Shown piece by piece: positions 24,501 to 33,378 of a stretch of DNA of 64,000 nucleotides. The position numbers and the translations under genes were made by a program. How positions within the stretch are numbered: position 1 is the first letter of the stretch; the number at the start of each line of letters is the position of its first letter. A model generated the notes under the pieces. It was not told the origin of the DNA. It did not search any database and was given only the letters and a program-made list of their open reading frames with translations. The stretch comes from Ianthella basta (lineage: Eukaryota > Porifera > Demospongiae > Verongiida > Ianthellidae), in contig OZ025879.1 of the NCBI GenBank assembly GCA_964019415.1, positions 2,540,310-2,604,309 on the forward strand, in the 5' to 3' direction.

Positions 24501-26212
24501 AGGGGTTGCCTTTGTCACACAGAACTGGTTCAAGTCAGCAAGCCTGAGGAATACCTCAAGGATGTGCTTCGGCAGTGTGTGGGACAGGAGTCTGCTGTCT
24601 AAACCTGGAAGAATACTGCGAGTGAGGTCATCTGTGATTATGTAAACCAGATCTTCAGATGTCAGTCCTCTTGCTCTTTGCAAGCACACTGGCTCACTGC
24701 CAAGCTGTGCTAAGGGAACAATTGGGAGACCTTCAAGGCAAGTGTATTCCCTCGGTGACAGATCTGAAGTTACATAATCCAAAACCTTCAAAAGTAGACT
24801 TGTATCCTTCAACAGCTGTGCTGCCACTGTAGCATTCTCCTCTAATTGAACACGAACATAGTGCTGATCAACATACTGGAAAGGGTGATCTGTGTGGTCA
24901 TAGCAGAAGCACTCCTTGACAGCTGGTGGAAGACAAACTACTGGACAATTCAGAGAAATCAGAAGTTTGGTTACTTCCTCTGGTACAGTATTAGGTATCA
25001 AGTTGGCTTCATGGGGTACAACCCACTTTCCACCATCAGCTGCAGTCCACCATACAGGTGAGGCAGTGAGGAGTGACTGAACTGAAGGGTCTGCCTCCAA
25101 GAGGTGCTTCCAGATCTCACTGTGCTTCACCTCCTGTGGCAGTGGTAGCCACGAATATGGATCTGGAACACCTTCAGCTGGTGGAAGAGCTGGAGTGCCA
25201 CTGTATGAGAGCAGGTATTGCTTACTGGCAAGAAGAATGGCATATGATGGCACCACTAGAGCCTCCATCAGGTGCTTGTTCCAGAAAGCAGATTCACCTG
25301 TGTTGCTTGCATTAGGCCATTCAATGCTTCGTCGATTGCTAGCCACCCTGAAGTAGCCATGGATACTGACTGGAAGTCCTGTTGGATCTTTCAAAGGAAG
25401 AAAACAGAAAGCATATCCTTCATCCTGCTCTTTGACCACTTTCCAATTGTTCACAACGGATCTGAAGCATTTCTTTTGATTCAGCAGACCTTCTGCAATG
25501 TCTTCAGATGTGATTCCTGGTCGAACCAGGTCTTCAAAGATGCAGTTATTGCACTCTGCAGCTCGTGACAGAGAGGCTGCTATGCCTACCCAGGGGAGAA
25601 CATTCAGCTTGGAGGCAAGAGACAACACTTGTTCGTCAGATGATCCCACAGTGTTGCATGTCAGCCAAGAGAAACTCTGTTTCTGACTGTTGGGGCGTGT
25701 GAATTGCACAGTGAAGGCTCCCAGTGCAGTGAAGGACTCCTCATCTTTACAGTGATCCTTGCACAGTTGGCGAAGCTCGCGCACCCGAGGTACACAATCT
25801 GGCTCTAGCTCTATCTGGAGGTAGAGCTTCTGTGCATTCACTGACGGGTCCCATGTGTACAGTTCAATGCTCTCAATGCACTTCAGGAAGAGCAAGATGT
25901 GTGAGGCCTCTTGCATCAGAGAGGAATAGAGGTCAGCAATAATTTCCTCTCCCGTGTAACATTTATCAGAAATCTTTGACTGAAATGAACAGTCATTGCG
26001 GCGATAAGGGAAACGAAATAGTGTTCCATCATAGCTCTTGGTGGAGTGGTCGAACCCAAAGAGACCAATGAATGGAGCTACTTGGTCAGCAGCCTTGCAG
26101 AAATCACTCAATTTGATGGTCATCCCAGTTTCACCTTCATCCTTGTTGCTGATGAACACAGTGTGGGGATCTAGTATACCCACTCGTTTGCCACTGACAA
26201 TAAATGGCACAT
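9600..26212 (-). CDS. giant sacsin-like exon 4, copy A (GHKL modules, J-like, HEPN)
   Basis: This single exon of 16.6 kb begins after TTTCAG (G|AT = Asp, DVPFIVSGKRVGIL). It encodes the rest of the first sacsin HSP90-like module and three more. Their N-box motifs are FKELVQNADDAGATEVKF near 22290, FKELIQNADDAEAGVIKF near 19265 and FKEFIQNAEDAMATEIAF near 16085, each followed by a GRFGxGF loop. Human sacsin, a chaperone-like protein of about 4,580 residues, has three such units plus J and HEPN domains. Here a J-like helix (IERLLFQLHFYCVHGN) lacks HPD, and a HEPN domain lies at about 10150-9640 (WLKDACRTVQLVKE, YAHEIVLKCLKAVFFAYCGL). One frameshift near 13545-13600 separates 4,235- and 1,315-codon frames; B is continuous there and about 30 bp longer. 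The exon ends GGAG|GTTAG, so the apparent TAG stop is probably spliced out. The break may be a real mutation or a sequencing error. Confidence 0.85.
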
Positions 26213-26438
26213 CTGAAACAAAGCGTATGGAGTTATTTAAGAACATGCAGCAATGGAATATTACAGAAATCACTGCAGCTAATTAATGTCAATCCTGCAC
26301 AAGAACATAAATAAATCGTGTCTATATACTGCATGCCATTTCATTAATAACTGTTGATGAAGTCTCTAAATATCTTCAAAGGTCATACTCGTGGTTTGCT
26401 TTTATTATGCCTATCAGTCATACGTATTATGTAATATA

Positions 26439-26573
26439 TAACGTATGGTAAGGAGGTTGATTGCGAAAATATCGACCCGAGGGCGCTTATATCAACTGAG
26501 GCGCGAAGCGCTGAGGTTGATATACAGCCAGAGGGTCAATATTTTCCACAATCAACCTCCTTACCATACGTTA
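26439..26573. repeat. foldback hairpin, about 40-bp arms
   Basis: The left arm begins TAACGTATGGTAAGGAGGTT, and the right arm is its complement ending CCTCCTTACCATACGTTA. Inner arms (ATATCAAC/GTTGATAT) and a GCGCGAAGCGC apex continue the symmetry. It lies in intron 3 of copy A next to the Crypton-like element and is absent from B and C at this point. Confidence 0.75.
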
Positions 26574-26579
26574 TACGTT

Positions 26580-28350
26580 ATATCGTATGGCCTTGAAACT
26601 TAACCAGGGCGCGAAGGCTCTGTTCGGCAGCCCAGTGCAAGTCGCAGATGACGCCATTCATGTTCTTATTAAACGCCTTGGCTGCGTCACTCTCTAGGAG
26701 CCCCATCTGCGCATGCGCAGTTAATTTTGATGCGCATTTCGCATGTTGCATCTGCTGTCGCGATGGAACAACCTGAGCAGAAGAAAACTCCAAGGCTCTC
26801 CCTCTCCCTTAAGTGCCCTTTAGCTGAACGCTTCAAAGATGTTGCAGAAGAGGAGATAAGTGAATCAAAGAAGCCCTATGTTCCCGACAACACGCGTCGG
26901 GCAACTGACTGGGCAGTGAGGACCTTTCAACAATGGAGAGAATTCTACAATTCCCAACACGAATCTAAGTGTCCACCCGATGTTTTGATCACGGATGACA
27001 AAGAAATGCTGTGCCAGTGGCTCTGCACTTTTGTCATGCAAGTGAGAAAGGAGAGCGGGGACCCGTACACACCTCGAAGCATACTGCAGCTTATGGCAGG
27101 TCTAAATCGCAAGATATCATCAGATAGACCAGGTGTCAATATCATGGATGGTAAGCAACCTCCTTTCCAGCCTTTACACACTCTTTTGGACAACCTTTTC
27201 AGATCGCTCCACACCCAGGGTGTTGGAACAGTGCGTAAACAGGCAGGATTGCTCACCTTTGAAGAAGAAAATCGCCTATGGGAATTAGAGATTCTGAGCG
27301 CTGAGACTCCCATGTCCTTGCTGAATGCAGTTTTTGTGCTCAATGGTATCAATCTTGTCCTGAGGGGAGGGCAAGAGCACCGTGGACTCAAGTTGTCACA
27401 GTTTACCTTTGGCGAAATGGAAGATCTAAATTGGCCTTTTTCCGCTATGACGAACATAGATCAAAGAACAGAGCTGGTGGCTCGAAACAGTTCAACCTAG
27501 ACAACAAAAGCACCACCCAATTTGCCCGAAAGGATTCAGTATCACGGTGTCACTACACTCTTCTCCAGAAATATGTCTCCAAATTGCCACCAACAGCAGT
27601 AACAAAGGATTTAGTTTACTGCAAGCCCAAGAATTTCAAGGGTTCGCCTCCATCAACAGGGCCATGGTACACTGATGTACCAATTGGCCACAACATCCTT
27701 CAATCAAAATTGAAATCCTTGCTTTCTTCGGCTGGAATTGACCCAACTGGGAAGAGCAACCACATGCAGCCTTTGAGCAACAGGCATCTCTCGCATGTAC
27801 AATTCAGGAGTACCAGAAAAGCTCATCATGGAGAGGTCTGGTCATCTGAGCAGCAAAGGAGTTCAAGCGTATGAGGGAACAACCACAAAGCAGCAGCAAG
27901 TCGTCTGTGGTGTTTTGGCTCAGAAAGGGCAAGCGTATGGAGAGAACCTGGCAGCCGCTGAAACAAAAAGGGAGCCATTTGCTGAAGTGCAACCAAAGAG
28001 AAAAATGGCTGAAAACATGGCTGACAGCCTGCAACAAGCTTCACAAGTCATTAAGATGGAGGGCTGCACAGTGAACATCACAATGCTTCTAATCCACTCA
28101 TCTTATTTGTGCTGTTTTTGATTTGCTGCTTCATACTTATGCTATTTTAGCTCATGATGTCCATTTTAGCAGCTATTTCATTCTAGTTTGCTTGTGATGT
28201 CAATTTTAACCCATCAATTACTGTATACATTTTGAAGTATTGCTCTATACAATGATGTTGACTATAGTGATTGTGAGGTATGATATGATATCATACTTGT
28301 TAGCCCTATCCTTAACTACAGGATTGCGCAATCGCCATACGATATATATA
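26580..28350 (+). mobile_element. Crypton-like tyrosine recombinase element (DUF3504 type)
   Basis: The reading frame beginning at 26727 encodes a recombinase like those in the KIAA1958/QRICH1 kin derived from Cryptons. It has an N-terminal SAM-like region (NTRRATDWAVRTFQQWREFY) and a core region near LNGINLVLRGGQEHRGL. After breaks there is a C-terminal piece with LIMERSGHLSSKGVQAYE, where the Tyr would be the nucleophile. The frame is interrupted at least twice (27431-27500 and 27785-27800), so this copy is probably dead. Short inverted ends TATATCGTATGG (26580-26591) and CCATACGATATA (28336-28347) bound it. It lies antisense in intron 3 of copy A and is missing from B and C. A domesticated host gene is less likely, given the breaks and its presence in one copy only. 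Confidence 0.65.
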
Positions 28351-29634
28351 CGTAACATATATATTCCTAACCCACTTCCGGCCACCATTCTGAAAATAGC
28401 TCAAAAGTGGTCAGGTACCTATCTGCATATTCCTTGGTAATAATAAGCAGTCAATTTCAGCAACTGTGATGTCATATAATATTTATATTGTGATGACTAG
28501 CGTATGCACTGTTAGTTGCATGTGCTACTCACGACATTTTATGGATCTAGCTAGAGTCTGCATCCACAGATTTGTCAAGTAATATACAGTTATGTAGATA
28601 ACAGAACGCCAGCGAAGCCTAGAAGAAATTGTCTGAAACTGGAAAAGGACAAGTTTCGGTAATAGCGGCACAGTTGGCATCAGTAGCACATCAGCTCAAA
28701 GCAGTGGGTGCCCAGATTGTGTGTCCTCAAGAGCTGAGTGCTCTTTATCCTGCAAGCATTTAGGGCTAGACATTTACAAATTGCCTAGACCTTCGTAATT
28801 TTTCTTCAGATTGTCCCAACTGCAGGTGAAATATGCACCACAATATAGGAAGCCACACGACTGACTTGCAGTTACAGGGTAATTCAATTTAACACAATAG
28901 AAGTAAACAAGTAGGAATACCACATAGCTAGGTGTGTGTGACCAGCCATCATATGAACATATGAATAAATACATTCTATAAAGACATGGACCATGCATGC
29001 TGCCCTTTTTGGCTAATGTGGTTGATGACATCACAAAGTCCTGTGCATCTCTGGACACTTTTCAAGACAACCACACTGTGGTCACTTTCATTGGCGTAAG
29101 TTGATTGTGCAACTGTACATAAGTGGTGGGTCCCAGGTCATGTGATGTGCATGTGACAATCTAGCCAAAAGACATGGCTGAGAGGGTTGTCATGTCCATG
29201 TCCTTACCCAGTGGGTTATTTGGACAACATTCATCATCCAGCACCATGGATAGATTGTGAAAACATTGTAGTTTAAGCGTATGGTGGTGGGATTTTCTGG
29301 CGCAGCTTCTACTGTGACATATCATAGCCAAGACAGCAGCCCAATGTGTGACCTACAACACTAAAATGAGCACAAGTCATCTCTTCAATGAAGCATTTTC
29401 ACATAATCTCACCATCAAACTTTAATTGCTGTGTGTGACAGCACGAACTACCAATTCATGTTGGAGTTAGCTAACGGTTGTTATTCAAGAATTTACAAAA
29501 GCCTACGTGTAGCTAGTGACCCAATGCCTTCAGATTTAATGTGGTAGCAGCTAGCCATCCACATATCATATCTACTCAGCAATTGCTGTCACCATCTACC
29601 CACCCACCAACGTAGATGCACCCCAACTGCCCAC
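28351..29634 (-). other. rest of intron 3, copy A
   Basis: This non-coding DNA is strongly similar, inverted, to B intron 3 (33379-34480 and 35700-35820) and to parts of C intron 3. The similarity dates from the gene duplications. I see no gene or extra element here. Confidence 0.6.
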
Positions 29635-29893
29635 CTGTGATGTGGTGAATAGATTGAAAACCAATGCCAAATCTCCCCACTTTGAGCACCTCCGTTTCCT
29701 TTGAACTCTGATCCAGTCGACCAATGTTCTCCCAGTCTTCCTTCTCAAACTTGGCATTGTTCCACGCTATCAAGGCCGGACCTTGGAATCGAGCAAGCTC
29801 TGGTCTGATTAGGTGTTTCGCACCATGTTCCCTTGGATCTACCAGGAAGGCCACTCTAGTTGCCTTTGCGTCGTCTGCGTTCTGAATGAGTTC
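29635..29893 (-). CDS. sacsin-like exon 3, copy A (first GHKL N-box)
   Basis: This 259-bp exon follows the acceptor GCTCAG and ends TCACAG|GTGGG in phase 1. It encodes ELIQNADDAKATRVAFLVD, the ATP-binding N-box of a sacsin HSP90-like module, and GRFGIGFQSIHHIT, its glycine loop. The Asp codon completed by exon 4 gives HHITDVPF, as expected in sacsins. Length and boundaries are the same in B and C. Confidence 0.85.
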
Positions 29894-29978
29894 CTGAGCA
29901 TGCGGAACAGTCAGAGGGTGCTCATCTATCGTGGGAATGGTGCAAAGGGCTTAGATTTGCACGGATGATCGTGCCTAC

Positions 29979-30064
29979 CTTCAAAATCTGTGCGCCAGGT
30001 GGATAATCAGACAAGATCTTGCTAATTCGCACCACCAAAGGCGCTTGCCTCGTTCCAAACTCGT
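29979..30064 (-). CDS. sacsin-like exon 2, copy A
   Basis: These 86 bp encode EFGTRQAPLVVRISKILSDY and then PPGAQILK, the sacsin N-terminal helix leading into the ATPase N-box. It lies between TTTGCAG and AAG|GTAGGC. The 85-bp intron after it has the same length in A, B and C. Confidence 0.85.
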
Positions 30065-30148
30065 CTGCAAAGTGATAGAGAAGACGTCTTGGTGCATGTA
30101 TATAGGCTGTAAGAAAATACAGTCAGCGAAAGTTCACGTAGACTAACC

Positions 30149-30167
30149 TGGTTCGTCGTCATTCATG
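30149..30167 (-). CDS. sacsin-like exon 1, copy A (start codon)
   Basis: This 19-bp exon ATGAATGACGACGAACCAG encodes MNDDEP plus the first base of an Asp codon; the donor is GTTAGT. The ATG is chosen because B (MSDDEP) and C (MSDEEP) have the same start, length and donor. No ubiquitin-like domain precedes it, unlike vertebrate sacsin. Confidence 0.75.
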
Positions 30168-30629
30168 GCTGTAGCGGCCATCCGGCCAGCCCAGTTGTGC
30201 AGGCAGCTAGCTAGCTAGCTACACTGCCTGCCACTAAAATAGCGAGGCTAATGTATCAGAAGTTGTAGCGGAGAGACAGAACAACCTTTCGAAGGCAGCT
30301 GTTGCGGATAGCGTTTGCGTTCCAAGGTGTAGCCAGTAATCTGAGAGGGGGTCTGCATACCGTATGACGTCACGAATAAATGGCCGCTAACGGACGGGTG
30401 GGGTAGTCTGGAGACCAGACCCTAAGCGCCTAGGGTCTGGTCTCCAGACTAACGGGTGGGGTAGCCTCGCGTAGCCAGTCCGTATTTCATCGCCCCCGAC
30501 CCCCCCCCCTGGCTACACCCTTGCGTTCCTAGAACTTTACATCCCTTCAGGTGAAACAGAAACGGAAGATTACGAAAGGTAAACGGAAATTGTGGTAGAA
30601 ATAGCTGACTAGGTAGCTAGCTAGCCGTG

Positions 30630-30778
30630 GCTTTTGGTCCGGCAGCCAGCTCGGCAAAATTATATAATATCAACCCCAACCCTAACCCTAAATAATTTAT
30701 ACAGGATATAATATTGCAATCCACGGTGTTGTTTTATACTATATTTACGGTATTTTGCTGAGCTGGCTTCCGGACCAA
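30630..30778. repeat. short inverted-repeat (MITE-like) insertion
   Basis: The arms are TTTTGGTCCGGCAGCCAGCT... at the left and its near-complement ...AGCTGGCTTCCGGACCAA at the right, about 30 bp each, with an AT-rich middle. The middle includes two telomere-like CCCTAA units. It breaks the otherwise continuous A/B inverted similarity upstream of gene A. Confidence 0.6.
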
Positions 30779-31242
30779 TAGGCCTTATGCACGTTTCCAA
30801 TTTCCGAAAATGACGATTGCGCAATTTTACCCTGTTGGGTGTTGGTACATTGGGGAGATGGAGTACAAAGTAGTGGCCATGGAGAGCGATTTTTAGCCGG
30901 CGCGTCGTTGAAAGGAAGACATGTACAAGCAAATGGCCTTACGGTGCCTGTCCTGTCGTGGTGGACCTCTTCGTGGCCTGAAGGGTGATCTTGTGAAGCG
31001 GTAACTGAATTTACCGCTTCACAAGATCATCCTTCAGGCCACGAAGAGACCCACCACGACAGGACAGCCACCTTTTCAGGTCAGGCACCGTAAGGCCACT
31101 TGGTTGTCTTTCTTTCAACGACGCGCCGGCTTAGCTAAAATCGCTCTCCACTGTGTTCCATCTTCCAAATACGCACCAACACCCAACAGAGTAAAATTGC
31201 GCAATCGTCATTTCCGGAAATTGGAAACGTGCATAAGGCCTA
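30779..31242. repeat. long foldback element near the palindrome axis
   Basis: The arms of about 225 and 232 bp are near-perfect inverted copies (GGCCTTATGCACGTTTCC at the left end, its complement at the right). They meet over a 6-bp spacer at 31005-31010 (GCGGTAA...TTACCGC). One arm has a small insertion (around 31069-31085). TA flanks both ends. No coding capacity. It looks like a non-autonomous foldback transposon. Confidence 0.75.
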
Positions 31243-31245
31243 TAG

Positions 31246-31375
31246 CCACTTCGATTATTTAAAGCTTCTCAGAGCATCCACAACTGACACAGAAATGCAT
31301 AAGCTAGCTACCTATGTGAGCAAACACGGTAGAGATCATTGTGAAGCTGTGTGTGTATGGGGGAGAGGGGGGGGG
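31246..31375 (-). repeat. inner end of inverted-duplication arm A
   Basis: This block is the inverse of 32475-32603 (shared TTTAAAGCTTCTCAGAGC, GTGAGCAAACACGGTAGAGA and a GT/G-rich tract). It marks how far the A/B duplication extends upstream of both genes, beyond the two inserted repeats at 30630-31242. Confidence 0.75.
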
Positions 31376-31639
31376 GGGCTTTTTCGCACATTTTGCAATT
31401 ATCCTATCTGTCAACCTGCTACGCGATTGCTCATTATCACTACTGATCACTTAGCTGTAATATAGAGGTTCACTAACATTCATGTCTACATAGCTTGTTA
31501 TATCTTTTCAATTCATTATTAACATGCACCATGCCACATGGCAGCACTAGGACGCACTGTGGTCCAATGTAGCACACACAAACATAAACATCATGTAGAT
31601 AGTTAGTTGATGAGTAAATCAGGATATCTGTTCCATAGC
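31376..31639. other. spacer between duplication arms
   Basis: A G run marks the arm edge. The rest is AT-rich, with no gene or repeat that I recognise. Confidence 0.4.
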
Positions 31640-32340
31640 TAACAGGAAAAAGTATTGTGCCATTGTGACTGCGACAGGAGGGGGAAAGAGAAGAGAACAA
31701 CACAGAGTCTTAACTTGCCAAACTGAGCATACCACATTGACATAATAGTGGACAAAGTGCTGTAGTTCCTACAAGCAAGGGACAGTAGGTGAGCTGTGCC
31801 TTCTGCATCTTCTGTGTGTGACTGGACTTCAGGCAACAATGGCTGTCGATGGCTGTTCCATGCTGGACATCTTAGAAGCCAATGCGTCACATCATCCACT
31901 TCATTTCTGGTACACTCTTTGCACAGCCTATCCTCTCTCTTCACTCCCTGCCACCTGCCTGTCTCCACTTGAAAAGCCGCTGTGCTTCCCCTTAGCTTCA
32001 GCAAAACCCTCCTCACCCTCTTTGCCTTCACATCTGCACAAGAAGACTCCTCACCACACTCAACAATCCTCCTCAACATTGACAACTTCAGTTTCATCTG
32101 CAAATCATTGCTCCATTCTGCCCTCACTCTCCGCCATGCAACACTCTCCAGCATTCCTTTCAACTCTGCCTCGGACATGTTCTGTACCTGCTCAGCACCC
32201 ACCTCTTGCAAACCAAATTCCCTACAACAACTCAGCATCTTCTGCATCCAACTGCCCTTGCCATATTTCACTGCCTCCACTGCCACTCTCCTCAGTATTC
32301 TCCCCTCATACACTTTGCTTATATAGTGGTTTATGGTCTA
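31640..32340 (-). mobile_element. LINE 3' remnant (C-terminal zinc-knuckle region)
   Basis: On the minus strand a 224-codon frame encodes RRVLLKLRGSTAAFQVETGR and, further on, DRLCKECTRNEVDDVTHWLL before RCPAW. The C-x2-C ... H-x4-C pattern near the C-terminus is typical of non-LTR retrotransposon ORF2 proteins (CR1/L2/I-like clades). The reverse transcriptase and endonuclease are absent, so it is a 5'-truncated copy. It fills the spacer between the two arms of the inverted duplication. Confidence 0.65.
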
Positions 32341-32474
32341 TTTGTGGTCTCTGAGAGGCTTCATTGGTGAAGTATGGCCTCTTGCTACCTTGCAGCTCAG
32401 CATGTGTAGCTACTGGTTATTACAGCTAGCTAACTGCATTTAGGTGCTTGTTCGAATGCTTAAAATGCCTTAAT

Positions 32475-32603
32475 TCCCCCCTCCCCCCACCACACACACA
32501 CACAGTTTCACAATGATCTCTACCGTGTTTGCTCACATAGGTAGCTAGCTTATACATTTCTGTGTCAGTGTGTGATGGCTCTGAGAAGCTTTAAATTATT
32601 AAC
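32475..32603 (+). repeat. inner end of inverted-duplication arm B
   Basis: This is the partner of 31246-31375. It starts in a C/CA-rich tract and runs directly into sequence shared with the 5' flank of gene A. Confidence 0.75.
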
Positions 32604-32850
32604 TAGCTACATACCTAGTCAGCTATTTCTACCACAATTTCCGTTTCACTTTCGTAATCTTCCGTTTCTGTTTCACCTGAAGGGATGCAAAGTTCTAGGA
32701 ACGCAAACGCTATCCGTAACAGCTACCTTCGAAAGCTGGTTCTGTCTCTCCGCTACTGCTTCTGATACATTAGCCTCGCTATTTTAGTGGCAGGCAGTGT
32801 AGCTAGCTAGCTGCCTGTACAACTGGGCTGGCCGGTTGGCCGCTACAGCC

Positions 32851-32869
32851 ATGAGTGACGACGAACCAG
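32851..32869 (+). pseudogene. sacsin-like exon 1, copy B
   Basis: The exon ATGAGTGACGACGAACCAG encodes MSDDEP; the donor is GTTAGT. It is intact in itself but leads into a broken exon 4. Confidence 0.7.
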
Positions 32870-32948
32870 GTTAGTCTACGTGAACTTTCGCTGACTGTAT
32901 TTTCCTACAGCCTACATGCACCAAGACGTCTTCTCTATCACTTTGCAG

Positions 32949-33034
32949 ACGAGTTTGGAACGAGACAAGCACCTTTGGTGGTGCGAATTAGCAAGATCTT
33001 GTCCGATTATCCTCCTGGCGCACAGATTTTGAAG
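32949..33034 (+). pseudogene. sacsin-like exon 2, copy B
   Basis: This 86-bp exon follows CTTTGCAG and ends AAG|GTAGGC. It encodes EFGTRQAPLVVRISKILSDY and then PPGAQILK, as in A and C. Confidence 0.75.
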
Positions 33035-33119
33035 GTAGGCACGATCATCCGTGCAAATCTAAGCCCTTTGCACCATTCCCGCAATAGATGAGCACCCTCT
33101 GACTGTTCCGCATGCTCAG

Positions 33120-33378
33120 GAACTCATTCAGAACGCAGACGACGCAAAGGCAACTAGAGTGGCCTTCCTGGTAGATCCAAGGGAACATGGTGCGAAACAC
33201 CTAATCAGACCAGAGCTTGCTAGATTCCAAGGTCCGGCCTTGGTAGCGTGGAACAATGCCAAGTTTGAGAAGGAAGACTGGGAGAACATTGGTCGACTGG
33301 ATCAGAGCTCAAAGGAAACTGAGGTGCTCAAAGTGGGGAGATTTGGCATTGGTTTTCAGTCCATTCACCACATCACAG
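33120..33378 (+). pseudogene. sacsin-like exon 3, copy B
   Basis: This 259-bp exon carries the ELIQNADDAKATRV N-box and GRFGIGFQSIHHIT loop. It is intact and nearly identical to A and C. Confidence 0.75.

Noticed and set aside
14143-25686. Many plus-strand open frames of 60-170 codons across copy A
   Set aside because: They mirror the minus-strand coding exon and recur as shadows in B and C; no family similarity.
26945-27457. 170-codon minus-strand frame within the Crypton-like element
   Set aside because: Antisense shadow of the recombinase frame, without recognisable motifs.
30667-30688. Telomere-like CCCTAA repeats near the duplication axis
   Set aside because: Only about two units inside a short inverted-repeat insertion; too few to argue for a telomere fusion.
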